A stretch of 33,466 nt of DNA from Teichococcus rhizosphaerae (GTDB lineage Bacteria > Pseudomonadota > Alphaproteobacteria > Acetobacterales > Acetobacteraceae). Where the stretch lies: the NCBI RefSeq assembly GCF_002631185.1, contig NZ_PDNU01000051.1, positions 1-33,466 of the forward strand, written 5' to 3'. Made by a program: the position numbers and the translations under genes. The notes beneath the pieces are model-generated. The model searched no databases. It saw nothing but the letters and a program-made list of their open reading frames with translations, and was not told the origin of the DNA. The number at the start of each line of letters is the position of its first letter. Positions within the stretch are counted from its first letter, which is position 1. Of this stretch, positions 11,031-19,426 are shown in pieces.

Positions 11031-11331
11031 CCAATACACTCCTTGCTTCCCTGTCCGGTCCCTGTGCGGGGTGCCGGGCGGGGCGGGCACAGCCAGCCTT
11101 GCGTCGCGGGCACGCGCGACGGCGAGGATCTCTCCCCTCCATCCCGCAGCGTCCCTCGGGTAGAGGGGAATAGCCAAGAGCGGCCGGAAAGGCAATTCCC
11201 CCAGCCCCTTGCCGCCCGCTCGCGCGCGGCCGCGGCGCGGATGATCACGCGCGATCCCCGGGGATCACGCGCGCGGGAACCACGCATGAGGGAGGCCGGG
11301 CGCGGATGGGTGCGCCTTTCGGCGCCTGGCC
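11031..11331. other. Intergenic region with nested GATC palindrome
   Basis: This 301-bp GC-rich gap lies between the GH5 stop and the multidomain transferase start. Next to the transferase start is its AAGGAG ribosome site. At 11243-11273 a perfect 14-bp palindrome GATCCCCGGGGATC (11253-11266) sits inside two direct copies of GATCACGCGCG spaced 20 bp. A weak GCGCC/GGCGC hairpin with a GAAA loop follows the GH5 stop. No gene is seen. Confidence 0.6.
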
Positions 11332-12471
11332 TCAGCCGAGGCCGAGCGCCCGCAGCATGGGGCGGTCGATCTGCCGGCTGCCGCGCTCCTCGCGCACCAC
11401 GCCGAACCCGCCGCTGTAGTCCCACAGCGTCCAGGCCTGTGCGTGGCGCGCGAGCGCGGATCGCATGTCCGCCAGGTAGCGCCGCCGGTCCGCAGGATCG
11501 GCGCCGCCATCGCGAAAGGCGCCGAACTCGGTGCAGATCACCGGCAGGCCGCGCTGGCGCGACCAGGCGCCCGCCTGCGCCAGCAGGGCCTCCAGCCGCG
11601 CCGCGTCCCAGCCATGGCCGCCGCGCCCCTCCTCGGCGATGACCGGCCGCTCCTCCGGCGGCATGGCGGCCTCGACCGCGCGGATGTGCCGCAGGCTCAG
11701 CGGATAGGGCACGCCCGAGACGCGCGCGAAGGGTGGCGCCCAGTCCGCGCCCTGGTGGGTGAACAGCATCGGCGCGTAGCAGTGGAAGCTGTAGATGAGG
11801 TTGGCGTCGGGCAGGGGCGCGAGGCGGCGCAGATCGGCCACCGTCGAGAAGTTCGCGCCGGCGGCGAGGATCGTGTGTTCCGGCGCCTCGCCGCGGACCG
11901 CGCGCGCCAGCTCCGCCTGCAGCCCGTGCCAGGAAGGGCCGAGCGCCTCGCCGGGCTCGTTGAGAAGTTCAAAGACCAGGCCTTCAGGATCAAGGCCGGA
12001 CAGCGCACGCGCGATGACCGCCCAGGTGCCGGCGAATCTGCGCCGCTCGCCCGGATCGCTCGCGAGGCGCTGCCGGAACGCGTCCGATGGGTGCATGTCG
12101 AGGATCGCCGCGAGGCCGTGCCTCCGGGCGGCGGCGATGTCGTCCGCGAGGCGCTCCGCCATGCGCCGCGCGACATCCGGCCCCTGCCGCATCCCCGCCA
12201 CGGCGGCAGCCGGATCGACCGGCAGCCGGACGTGGCGGAAGCCGAGCGCCGCGACCTCGGCCAGCGTCCCGTGCCCTTCCCCCGCAGCCGGGGCGCCGAG
12301 CGGATCCTGCCACAGGCTGAGGTTCACCCCGGGCCCGAGCTGCCGTGCCCGGCGCCAGGCGGTGCCGCCCGGCGGCTCCGCGGCATGGGCGGAGCGGGGC
12401 GGCGGCGTTGCGCCGCCGGCCGCGCAGACAACCGTGCCGAGCATGCCGCGGCGCCGGACAAGGCGTGCCAT
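11332..12471 (-). CDS. Glycoside hydrolase family 5 (endoglucanase-like)
   Basis: This is a 379-aa exported beta-glucanase-type enzyme. Both GH5 catalytic glutamates are visible: the acid/base E172 in LLNEPG and the nucleophile E315 in CTEFGAF. Family residues also seen are RHVRLPVD (79-86), DMHPSD (125-130), the H230/Y232 pair (YSFHCYAP) and WTLWDYSGGFG near the C-terminus. Residues 1-31 form a signal peptide with a basic RRRGML start, possibly Tat-type, and a likely AHA/AE cleavage. ATG 12471 has GAGAGGA six bases upstream; a TTG five codons earlier is less likely. It is divergent from a GH16 glucanase across 213 bp. Together they suggest processing of the exopolysaccharide made by the neighbouring operon. 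Substrate (beta-1,4 or mixed-linkage glucan) is not determined. Confidence 0.92.
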   Translation of the reverse strand: MARLVRRRGMLGTVVCAAGGATPPPRSAHAAEPPGGTAWRRARQLGPGVNLSLWQDPLGAPAAGEGHGTLAEVAALGFRHVRLPVDPAAAVAGMRQGPDVARRMAERLADDIAAARRHGLAAILDMHPSDAFRQRLASDPGERRRFAGTWAVIARALSGLDPEGLVFELLNEPGEALGPSWHGLQAELARAVRGEAPEHTILAAGANFSTVADLRRLAPLPDANLIYSFHCYAPMLFTHQGADWAPPFARVSGVPYPLSLRHIRAVEAAMPPEERPVIAEEGRGGHGWDAARLEALLAQAGAWSRQRGLPVICTEFGAFRDGGADPADRRRYLADMRSALARHAQAWTLWDYSGGFGVVREERGSRQIDRPMLRALGLG

Positions 12472-12684
12472 CGCCGATCCTCTCAACCCCAGGGAGTGCG
12501 TTACTGCGCAGAAACAGCTGAGTCCAAACCGTTACGAGAACGAAAACGAGTCCATAACGCAAGTAATTTCCATTACGCTCACGCAAACGAGATTCAGCTT
12601 GCCAGTTCCGAACATATCCTTGTAAGCGGGCATTGCCCCGGAACCACAATCCGGAGTTGTAATGAACTGCCAATGAGGTATTAA
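12472..12684. promoter_or_regulatory. AT-rich divergent GH5/GH16 promoter region
   Basis: This 213-bp gap is far richer in A/T than its surroundings. It contains clustered ACGAGAACGAAAACGAG-like repeats (12534 onward) and the 10-mer ATAACGCAAG at 12554-12563. The same 10-mer occurs in the leader of the exopolysaccharide operon at 25269-25278. Promoters for both glucanases must lie here, but no consensus -35/-10 pair is convincing. Confidence 0.55.
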
Positions 12685-13968
12685 GTGGCTACGATTTCCA
12701 ACACCACGCCGAAAGTTACGTTTTTCGAGGACTTCAGCAACCAGATTGACATCAGTCCCAACGGAAGAGACAGCTCAGGCGCCGGAGTCTGGAAATCGCA
12801 GTGGTTCTGGGATTCCCGTTACTCGGACGACAAAACGGACGCGGTCTATTTTTCTGACGCGTCCACCGGCTACAACCCGTTCTCCCAGTCGAACGGCGTC
12901 CTCAAGATCACCGCGAAGCCGGTCGACCAGACCGGCGTCCCGAACGAGCCCGACTGGGTGACGCATGCTTCCGGCATGCTGCACACGGACGAGATGTTCT
13001 CGCAGCAATACGGCTACTTCGAGTTCCGCGCGAAGAACGCCCCGGGCGACGGCTTCCTCAGCGCGCTGTGGCTGATCCCGACCGATCACTCCTGGCCGCC
13101 GGAGATCGATGTCTCCGAGGTCAGCGGCGGCGAGCCGCGCACGGTGATCAACACCCTCCACACCCAGACGGGCAATGCGCGCTCCGACTGGACCGACGCC
13201 GCGACCTCCACCACCGAGAACTTCCACACCTATGGCGTGAACTGGGGGCCGAACGAGATCGTCTACTATCTCGACGGCGTGGAGACCTTCCGCACGGCGA
13301 CGCCGTCGGACGCGAAGAAGCCCATGTACGTCACCCTGTCGCTGCATGTCGGCGGCGACGGCGCCTGGCACGGCAACGCCGCCGACTCGGCCACGTCGTC
13401 CATGGAGATCGACTACGTGAAGGCCTGGGAGTGGTCCGGGAGCGGCCTGCCGGCCGGCGCGGTCGGCGGCGCCCCCGCCGAGGCCGCCCCCTCCGCGCCC
13501 GCGCCCTCCGCGCCCGCCCCCTCTGCGCCTGTCGTGACGCCTCCCCCCGCGACCTCGCAGCCCCCCCTGGCCGCGCCGCCCGCCGAGGAGCCCGCGCCCG
13601 CGCCCAGCACGCCGGGCCGCGTGATCGACGGCAACAGCCGCGGCAACCGCCTGACGGGCGGCGAGGGCGACGACAAGATCTATGCCGGCGCCGGCAACGA
13701 CACCATCACCGGCGGCCGCGGCGACGACCAGATCTGGAACGGCCATGGCCGCGACACCAACGTGTTCCGCAAGGGCGATGGCGACGACATCATCTGGGAC
13801 TTCGCGCCCCGCACGGACAAGCTCAAGCTCATCGGCCTGAAGAGCGGCGAGGTGAGCTGGGCGACCGAGAGGCACGATGGCGTCTCCGGCACCATGCTGC
13901 AGGCCGGCGCCGACGAGATCTGGATGCCGAACGCGGCGATCTCCAGCTCCGACCTGATCTTCGGCTGA
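12685..13968 (+). CDS. GH16 glucanase with C-terminal RTX calcium-binding repeats
   Basis: This is a 427-aa secreted endo-beta-glucanase or exopolysaccharide depolymerase. Residues 10-252 are a GH16 jelly-roll domain with the catalytic motif EIDVSE (E140 nucleophile, D142, E145 acid/base). A Pro/Ala linker (about 262-310) follows. Then come RTX/hemolysin-type nonapeptides (GGEGDDKIYAGAGNDTI, GGRGDDQIW, about 324-352) and a hydrophobic end (SSDLIFG). There is no N-terminal signal peptide, so type I secretion through the C-terminus is expected, as for rhizobial ExsH/PlyA-type glycanases. The start is GTG 12685 with GAGG six bases upstream; no in-frame ATG fits. No type I secretion genes are seen here. 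It is the only plus-strand gene within the polysaccharide island and converges with the polymerase gene. Confidence 0.95.
   Translation: MATISNTTPKVTFFEDFSNQIDISPNGRDSSGAGVWKSQWFWDSRYSDDKTDAVYFSDASTGYNPFSQSNGVLKITAKPVDQTGVPNEPDWVTHASGMLHTDEMFSQQYGYFEFRAKNAPGDGFLSALWLIPTDHSWPPEIDVSEVSGGEPRTVINTLHTQTGNARSDWTDAATSTTENFHTYGVNWGPNEIVYYLDGVETFRTATPSDAKKPMYVTLSLHVGGDGAWHGNAADSATSSMEIDYVKAWEWSGSGLPAGAVGGAPAEAAPSAPAPSAPAPSAPVVTPPPATSQPPLAAPPAEEPAPAPSTPGRVIDGNSRGNRLTGGEGDDKIYAGAGNDTITGGRGDDQIWNGHGRDTNVFRKGDGDDIIWDFAPRTDKLKLIGLKSGEVSWATERHDGVSGTMLQAGADEIWMPNAAISSSDLIFG
13489..13533 (+). repeat. Three 15-bp repeats in the GH16 linker
   Basis: Three copies of a 15-bp unit (ccctccgcgcccgcg and variants) encode PSAPA-type pentapeptides. 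They form the Pro/Ala-rich linker between the catalytic and RTX domains. Confidence 0.85.
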
Positions 13969-13975
13969 GCGGGCG

Positions 13976-13998
13976 GGAGGCCCTCCCCCGGGGCCTCC
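13976..13998. terminator. Hairpin after GH16
   Basis: The arms GGAGGCCC (13976-13983) and GGGCCTCC (13991-13998) form an 8-bp stem seven bases after the GH16 stop codon. It lacks a U-tract, but its place between convergent genes supports a role in termination. Confidence 0.45.
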
Positions 13999-14014
13999 GG
14001 CGGGCATCCCCCCT

Positions 14015-14042
14015 CCCGGCCGGGCGGTTCCGCCCGGCCGGG
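14015..14042. terminator. Strong bidirectional hairpin between convergent genes
   Basis: A perfect 13-bp inverted repeat, CCCGGCCGGGCGG/CCGCCCGGCCGGG, is separated by two T residues. It lies between the GH16 and polymerase stop codons and could end transcripts from both sides. There is no clear T-run on either strand. Confidence 0.6.
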
Positions 14043-14099
14043 GCCCGCCTTCCCCGCCGCGCTCCTGGCGCCATGCGCTCCGCCCTCACCGCTCTGACC

Positions 14100-15656
14100 T
14101 CACCGCTCTGGCCGGTTGGCCACCAGCGTCCCCGCGAAGAGCAGCGCCGCGCCGAGCGCGTAGGTCGTGTAGGCTTCCTCCTGGAACAGGCCGTTCACCA
14201 TCGTCATGGCCGCGCCGATAAAGATGGCGTCCGTGTCCCGCGGCCGGGCATGGCGCCAGCCATTCCGCGGCCGGGCCGCGGCGAGCAATGCGCCGAAGGC
14301 CACGAAGTGGGCGAGAAGGCCGAGGCCCAGCTGGTAGAGCAGCACGCCGATGGCGCTTTCCAACCCGAACTCCGCGCCCGAGTTCTGCAGCTCGGCCATG
14401 TCGATGCCCGCCCGCGCCGCGTCCGACAGGTTGCCGCCCACGCCGATGCCGTGCCCCAGTGGGTTGCGCAGGAACCCCTCGAAGCCGCCGATCAGCCCGA
14501 TGACGTGGAAGTCGCCGCTGCCGAGGCCCACCAGGATCACGGCGGTCGCGTAGGCGACGACGAAGGCGGCCATGCCGGCCAGCATCAGGCGCGGCCATCC
14601 GGTCCACTGCCACAGCGCCCAGAAGCCCAGCGTGGAGACGAAGGCGAGCATCGCCCCCTTCACCCCGATTGCCGCCAGGAGCAAGGCGACCGGCACGATG
14701 CTCCAGCGCCAGCGCAGCCCGAGCGCGGCGATCCCCCCCATGGCGATCACATAGGCATAGCTCACGGGGTGGATGTTCGGCCCGCCGAAGCGGAAGGACA
14801 TCAGGCTCGTCTCGCTGCCCGTCACGTTGAACAGCACGCTGGTGCGGGTGGCGATCAGGTCGCGCGCGGTGTGGAAGGGCCAGTCCTGCTCGGCGGGACC
14901 GTATTTGAGGTTCATGAAGGGCAGGTTCCCCGCCGCCTCGTAGAACCAGGCGGGATCGGCCACCTCCAGCGCGCTGTAGCAGAGGCCGGCGAGCAGCGAG
15001 ACGAGGTAGCCGATGGCCACCGCCCGGAAGCCCCAGAGCCGCCCCAGGTCGAGGCCGACCAGCAGCATCAGCAGCATGCCGGTGGCCGCGCGCAGGTACA
15101 CGGCGGCCGAGGCGGGGGAGGAGAGGGTGGCGCCATAGGCCGCATAGGCCGTGGACACCCCGATCGCCGCGCAGGCCAGGAGGGCGATCCGGCGCGCGGC
15201 CGGCGCGGCGGCCGGCCGGGCGAACAGGATGCGGAGCGTGGCCAGGCCCCCCAGCAGCCCCGCCGCCAGGAAGCCGGTGCCCAGCAGCACCTGGTAGGCG
15301 CCGGGGCTCATGCCGTCGGAGAAGAAGGCGACCGCCGCGTTCTGGTAGAGGGCCATCTGCCAGAAGACGACCAGCCCGGCCAGCGGCAGCAGGGCATAGA
15401 GCAGCGCCAGCCCGCCCAGCGCCAGGACCGCCGCCGCCGGCCCCGTTTCCCGCACCAGCAGCACATGCAGCACCAGCAGCCCGAGCCCCACCGCCTGCCA
15501 GGCCAGGGCATGCGCCAGGGCCGGCCCCAGCGGCAGGACCTCCGGCCCCGCCCGCCGCGCCGGGAAGCCGGCATGGAAGCCCGGCCGGGCCTGCCCTCCG
15601 GCTGACATCGGCGCCGGCATCGGGGCCGGCACCGCCGGGGCGGGGCGCGGGATCAC
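14100..15656 (-). CDS. Wzy-like polysaccharide polymerase (multi-pass membrane protein)
   Basis: This is an inner-membrane protein of about 518 aa with roughly ten or more hydrophobic segments and one long polar periplasmic-type loop (about YSALEVADPAWFYE through FGGPNIHPVSYAY). It resembles O-antigen polymerase/ligase family proteins. Next to Wzx-like and Wzc-like genes, polymerisation of undecaprenyl-linked repeat units is the best role, though sequence motifs for this family are weak. The likely start is GTG 15656, overlapping the Wzc-like stop as GTGA, which indicates translational coupling. ATGs at 15620 and 15608 are alternatives and would remove a Pro/Ala-rich leader. It is the last gene of the operon and is followed by a strong hairpin. 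Confidence 0.78.
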   Translation of the reverse strand: MIPRPAPAVPAPMPAPMSAGGQARPGFHAGFPARRAGPEVLPLGPALAHALAWQAVGLGLLVLHVLLVRETGPAAAVLALGGLALLYALLPLAGLVVFWQMALYQNAAVAFFSDGMSPGAYQVLLGTGFLAAGLLGGLATLRILFARPAAAPAARRIALLACAAIGVSTAYAAYGATLSSPASAAVYLRAATGMLLMLLVGLDLGRLWGFRAVAIGYLVSLLAGLCYSALEVADPAWFYEAAGNLPFMNLKYGPAEQDWPFHTARDLIATRTSVLFNVTGSETSLMSFRFGGPNIHPVSYAYVIAMGGIAALGLRWRWSIVPVALLLAAIGVKGAMLAFVSTLGFWALWQWTGWPRLMLAGMAAFVVAYATAVILVGLGSGDFHVIGLIGGFEGFLRNPLGHGIGVGGNLSDAARAGIDMAELQNSGAEFGLESAIGVLLYQLGLGLLAHFVAFGALLAAARPRNGWRHARPRDTDAIFIGAAMTMVNGLFQEEAYTTYALGAALLFAGTLVANRPER

Positions 15657-17908
15657 CGGGCGCCCAGGTAGTAGCGCCGCAGCCGGCGCGAGAAGAAGCT
15701 CGCATCGCCATGCTGGTAGTGGTCGTTGTAGCGGGTATCGACCATGCTCATCGCCACGCCCGCGAGCGAGGCGCCGGCGGCCGACAGGCAGCGCAGCGCG
15801 GCATTGGCCTCGCCGGGCCGGGTGTGCTCCCAGCGCAGCAGCAGCAGGGTGCGGGATGCGAGCCGCGCCAGGGCCGGGACATCGCCGCCGATGGGCACGG
15901 GCGGCGCGTCGATGATCACCAGATCCCCCTCCGCCTCCATCTGCCGCAGCAGCCGCTCCATGGCGTCCGAGGTCAGCAGCTGGGTCGGGTTCGCCGGGCG
16001 GCGCCCCGCGGGCAGCCAGCGATAGCCGCCCTCCCGCGCCGCGCGCATCGCCTCGTGCAGGCTGGCCTCGCCGCGCAGCACGTCCGACAGGCCGGGCTCC
16101 GTCGCCGCGCCGCGCCGCGCGCGCCGGCCGCGTAGGTCGGCATCGACCAGGATCACCCGCAGCCCTCGCTCCGCCGCCTCCGCCGCCAGGGCGCGCGCGA
16201 CGGTGCTCTTGCCCTCGCCCGGCAGGGCGGAGGTGACGAGCAGGCTGCGCGGCGGCCCCTCGCCGGACGGGCCGCGCAGCAGATGGGCGCAGAGCCCGGC
16301 GATGGATTCGCGGAACATGGCCCGCCCCGCGCGGTCGAAGCGGCCGCGCCAGAGCGGGATGACGCCGAGCGGCAGGGCGGGCACCGCGCCGCCGAGGTCG
16401 TCCACGCTGCGCACCCCCCGCGCCATGGCCTCCCGCGCCACGGCGGACATCGCGCCGGCGCCGAGGGAGACGAAGCCGAGCAGCGGCAGGAGCAGCCGCA
16501 GATTGGGCGCGTGCGGCCGCCGCGGCACCGCCGCCTCCGAGACGATGCGCGCGCCCGTCTCCTGCAGCCGGATCTCCGCGCCGATCTCCCGCGCGCGGAC
16601 GAGGAAGTTGTCGAGCAGGGCGCGGTCGGCCGTGACGTCGCGCTGGAGTTCCTGGAGCCGCACCTCCGCCTCGTCCGCCCGCGTCACGTCGCCGCGCAGC
16701 CCCTTCAGGCGCTCGGTGAGGCTGTGCTGCTGCTCCTGCGCCACATTCGCCTCGTTGCGCGCGCTCTGCAGGATCCGCTCCGCCTCGCGCGCGATGTTGC
16801 GGCGGATGTCGGCCAGCTCGGCCTGGATCGCCTGCACCGAGGGGTGGGAGCGCCCATACTGGTAGGCGACATCCGCCAGGCGCGCCGTCGATTGCGCCTC
16901 CTGCGCCCGAAGCTGCTGGATGGTGCGGGAATCCAGCACGCTCGCCAGCCCGTCCATGTTGCGGGCCGCCATGGCCGCCTCCGCATCGCGCAGCCGCGCC
17001 GCCAGCTCGGAGCGGCGGAGGCGGAGCGCGGTGAGCTGGCTGGCCACCTCGGACACCTCCTGCTGCACCAGGTTCGCGTTGAGGTCGGTGCGGGACAGGC
17101 CGCTCACCAGCCCGTTGGCGGCGCGGAACTCCACCACCGCGCGCGCCGAGGCATTGGCGCGGCCGCGCAGCGAGGCCAGCTCCGCCTCCACCCAGGCGCC
17201 GAGCGCGCGCAGCTCGGCCCGGCGCTGCTCGGCGCGGCGGGCGAGATAGGCCTCCGCCACGCCGTTGGCGATGGCGGCGGCCAGCCCGGGCTCGCGCGCC
17301 GTGGCCGTGATCTCGATGGCCCGGCTGCGGCCGATGGGCCCGATGGCCAGGCCGCGCGCCAGGGTCTCCGCCGTCGCGTCGAGGCTTTCCGTCCCCTCCG
17401 CGCCGGCCGGGCGGAGGCCGAGAAGGGTGACCATGCGGTGCAGCGGCGCCTCGGACCAGGGGCCGAGCAGGCCGGCGAGCCGCTCGGCGGCGGCCAGCAG
17501 GCGGGAAGGGCGCAGGGCCGGGTTGTAGTCGGGGTCCGCCTCCAGGCCGAGCCGCGCCACCACGCTCTGGAGCAGCTCGCGCGAGCGCAGGATCTCGAGC
17601 TCGTTGGCCAAGAACTCGGCGTTCTGCGCCGGGTTCGCGGCGGCGTCCTGGCGCCGGAAGGGGTTGGCCGACTGCGTCTCCAGCAGCAGGGTGGCCGATG
17701 TGCGGTAGCTCGGCGGCACCGACAGCAGCGCCGCGAAGCCCGCCATGAAGACGAGCAGCGTGACGCCGAGGATCAGCCATTTGCGCCGCCATGCCGCCGT
17801 CCAGGCGCGGGCCGCCACATCGCGTTCCCGCTCGGCCGCCGCGGAGGCGGCGAGCGGCTGTCCCACATCCGTGTTGAGGCGCAGGACGTAACGTGACCTG
17901 TTGCTCAT
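15653..17908 (-). CDS. Wzc/ExoP-like chain-length regulator and tyrosine autokinase
   Basis: This is a 751-aa inner-membrane polysaccharide co-polymerase. It has a first membrane segment at 44-64, a Wzz-like periplasmic region with long coiled coils (about 225-450), and a second membrane segment at about 471-490. The cytoplasmic BY-kinase domain shows Walker A (PGEGKST, 563-569), Walker A' (VILVDADLRG, 585-594) and Walker B (LVIIDAPP, 663-670). A C-terminal tyrosine cluster (Y727, Y731, Y746, Y747) is the probable autophosphorylation tail. It sets exopolysaccharide chain length and controls Wzy. ATG 17908 overlaps the previous stop as ATGA, with GGAGAGG immediately upstream. An ATG three codons earlier is an alternative. 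Confidence 0.95.
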   Translation of the reverse strand: MSNRSRYVLRLNTDVGQPLAASAAAERERDVAARAWTAAWRRKWLILGVTLLVFMAGFAALLSVPPSYRTSATLLLETQSANPFRRQDAAANPAQNAEFLANELEILRSRELLQSVVARLGLEADPDYNPALRPSRLLAAAERLAGLLGPWSEAPLHRMVTLLGLRPAGAEGTESLDATAETLARGLAIGPIGRSRAIEITATAREPGLAAAIANGVAEAYLARRAEQRRAELRALGAWVEAELASLRGRANASARAVVEFRAANGLVSGLSRTDLNANLVQQEVSEVASQLTALRLRRSELAARLRDAEAAMAARNMDGLASVLDSRTIQQLRAQEAQSTARLADVAYQYGRSHPSVQAIQAELADIRRNIAREAERILQSARNEANVAQEQQHSLTERLKGLRGDVTRADEAEVRLQELQRDVTADRALLDNFLVRAREIGAEIRLQETGARIVSEAAVPRRPHAPNLRLLLPLLGFVSLGAGAMSAVAREAMARGVRSVDDLGGAVPALPLGVIPLWRGRFDRAGRAMFRESIAGLCAHLLRGPSGEGPPRSLLVTSALPGEGKSTVARALAAEAAERGLRVILVDADLRGRRARRGAATEPGLSDVLRGEASLHEAMRAAREGGYRWLPAGRRPANPTQLLTSDAMERLLRQMEAEGDLVIIDAPPVPIGGDVPALARLASRTLLLLRWEHTRPGEANAALRCLSAAGASLAGVAMSMVDTRYNDHYQHGDASFFSRRLRRYYLGAR

Positions 17909-19413
17909 CCTCTCCATCCTGTCGCTGGCTTGTGCAGGGGGCGAAGGGCGCCGCGCCAGGACGCGCCCAGGGCGGGCAGCCGGCGCAGCAGGCGGCGGAG
18001 CAGGATGCCGGGACTGACGGACACCCGCTTGCCATCGAGCAGGAAGCGGCCGTCGGCCATCGGCGCGATGGTGTGCAGCCCGTGCGGGAACGGCCCCTCC
18101 GGATCGGGCGACAGCACCGCCACCACCTTCTCCCGGTAGGCCCGCGGCGTGCATTCGAGGATCTCGTTGATCACCAGCGCCGCGCCATAGGAGGCCGCGC
18201 AATCCTGCGCCGGGCGCAGCAGCCGCCCGCCGGCGCCGAGCAGCGGCCCGGCGGGGCGCGACGAGCGCACGTCGATCTTGACCGGATTGCCCGGATGCCG
18301 CCGCCACGGCCCCTTGATGTCCTCGGCGAACATCAGGCAGAGATTGTCGTGCAGGCCGAGGGCGGTGTCGGTGTAGGCCACCCAGTAGAGGCCGCCATGG
18401 CGGAACAGGGTGGGGTCCGCCATCCCCACATCCTCGGCGACCGTGGCCACCGGGCGGGGCGGGCCATCCGGCGCCAGCTCGAAGATCTCCTGCCGGCGGC
18501 TCGCCGCCATCTCGGGCATGCAGAGGACGCGCCCGTCCTCAACCCAGGCGAAGGGGTAGGAAAGGTGGCCCCTGGCCTGCAGCGGCACCTCCTCCTGCCG
18601 GGCCTGTCCGGGCATGCCGCCGAGCCGCAGGGCGCGGAGGCGGCCGAGGCCGGTCGTGTGGTCGAAATACTCGCACAGGACCACCCCCGGCCGGCCCGGC
18701 CAGGGAAAGGGGTCGGCATGGTAGCCCCGCGAATCCGGCGGCATGACCCAGCATGCGCCGGTGACCACCTGGCTCCGCTGCAGCGCCGCGGGCGCGATCG
18801 CGGCGATGCCGATCGCCCAGTTCTCGCTGGTCAGCTTGTCGCGCGCGCGCCTCAGGGCGTGGGCGATGCGCCAGCGCCCCGGCCAGTCCGGCCCCTGGCG
18901 GCGCGCGGCAAGCCAGGGCCGGCCCGGCGCGGGCTGCCGGATGGCCGCGGCCACCAGCGTGGCGGCCGCCTCTGCGGCGGCCCTGGCCAGCGCGCCATGC
19001 GGCCGCCAGGCGCCGAGATGCGCCTCGCCCAGGCACCGCCAGGAAGCGGAGGGAGCGTCGCGCTCCACCAGGAAGACGGAAAGCAGGCCCGGCGCCCGGC
19101 AGCATTGCCGCCGGCCGAAGCGGGGAGAGGCGAGCGGCGTGCCCGCCTCGTCGACGATCCGCCAGACGCGGCCCGTGGAAGGCGTGCCGGCGGGAAGCGT
19201 GCCCGTGGAAGGCGCGCCGGCGGGAAGGGCGGCCGCGTCCGCGAGCCGGAGCAGGATGGCCCCCGGCTTCCCCGCCCCGGCGGGGCCGGGCCGCTCCAGG
19301 ATCTCGGCCTCCGGCGGAAGCGCCGCGCGGAGCCGCTCCGCGAAGCCGGGCACGCCCGCTGCGCCGGACAGATGGATCCCGCGGCCCTGGATCTCGTGAC
19401 CTTGCGGCGACAT
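17905..19413 (-). CDS. GINT1_N-like beta-propeller protein of the polysaccharide operon
   Basis: This is a 502-aa protein of uncertain function. Residues ~195-430 match what I recall of the glucosamine-inositolphosphorylceramide-transferase-1 N-terminal-like domain, a GH43-like five-bladed propeller: ENWAIGI (197-203), YHADPFPW (231-238), LSYPFAW..MPE (284-301), a WRRHPGNPVKIDVRSSRPAGP stretch from 370, and RPAQDCAASYGAAL (400-412). In bacteria this domain is often found behind a formyltransferase-like region. Residues 1-190 here resemble that region loosely (GRVWRIVDEAG, 81-91) and show no intact formyltransferase site. A 10-residue in-frame duplication lies at 64-83. ATG 19413 has AAGGGGA six bases upstream, better than ATG 19434. 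It sits between GT32 and the Wzc-like gene. A sugar-modifying or sugar-binding role is inference. Confidence 0.75.
   Translation of the reverse strand: MSPQGHEIQGRGIHLSGAAGVPGFAERLRAALPPEAEILERPGPAGAGKPGAILLRLADAAALPAGAPSTGTLPAGTPSTGRVWRIVDEAGTPLASPRFGRRQCCRAPGLLSVFLVERDAPSASWRCLGEAHLGAWRPHGALARAAAEAAATLVAAAIRQPAPGRPWLAARRQGPDWPGRWRIAHALRRARDKLTSENWAIGIAAIAPAALQRSQVVTGACWVMPPDSRGYHADPFPWPGRPGVVLCEYFDHTTGLGRLRALRLGGMPGQARQEEVPLQARGHLSYPFAWVEDGRVLCMPEMAASRRQEIFELAPDGPPRPVATVAEDVGMADPTLFRHGGLYWVAYTDTALGLHDNLCLMFAEDIKGPWRRHPGNPVKIDVRSSRPAGPLLGAGGRLLRPAQDCAASYGAALVINEILECTPRAYREKVVAVLSPDPEGPFPHGLHTIAPMADGRFLLDGKRVSVSPGILLRRLLRRLPALGASWRGALRPLHKPATGWRG
19171..19230 (-). repeat. 30-bp tandem duplication
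   Basis: Two adjacent 30-bp units (gcccgtggaaggcgtgccgg... and gcccgtggaaggcgcgccgg...) differ at three positions. They encode LPAGAPSTGT and LPAGTPSTGR in frame within the propeller protein's N-terminal region. Confidence 0.9.
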
Positions 19414-19426
19414 CGCGGTTCCCCTT

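Noticed and set aside
7773-11642. 1289-codon plus-strand frame opposite the multidomain transferase
   Set aside because: It is a shadow frame with biased, domain-free composition. The minus strand encodes clear transferase motifs.
15653-18307. Extended N-terminus of the Wzc-like protein to 884 aa
   Set aside because: The extension overlaps the propeller gene in another frame. The ATGA overlap at 17908 and the cytoplasmic-membrane N-terminus fit the shorter start.
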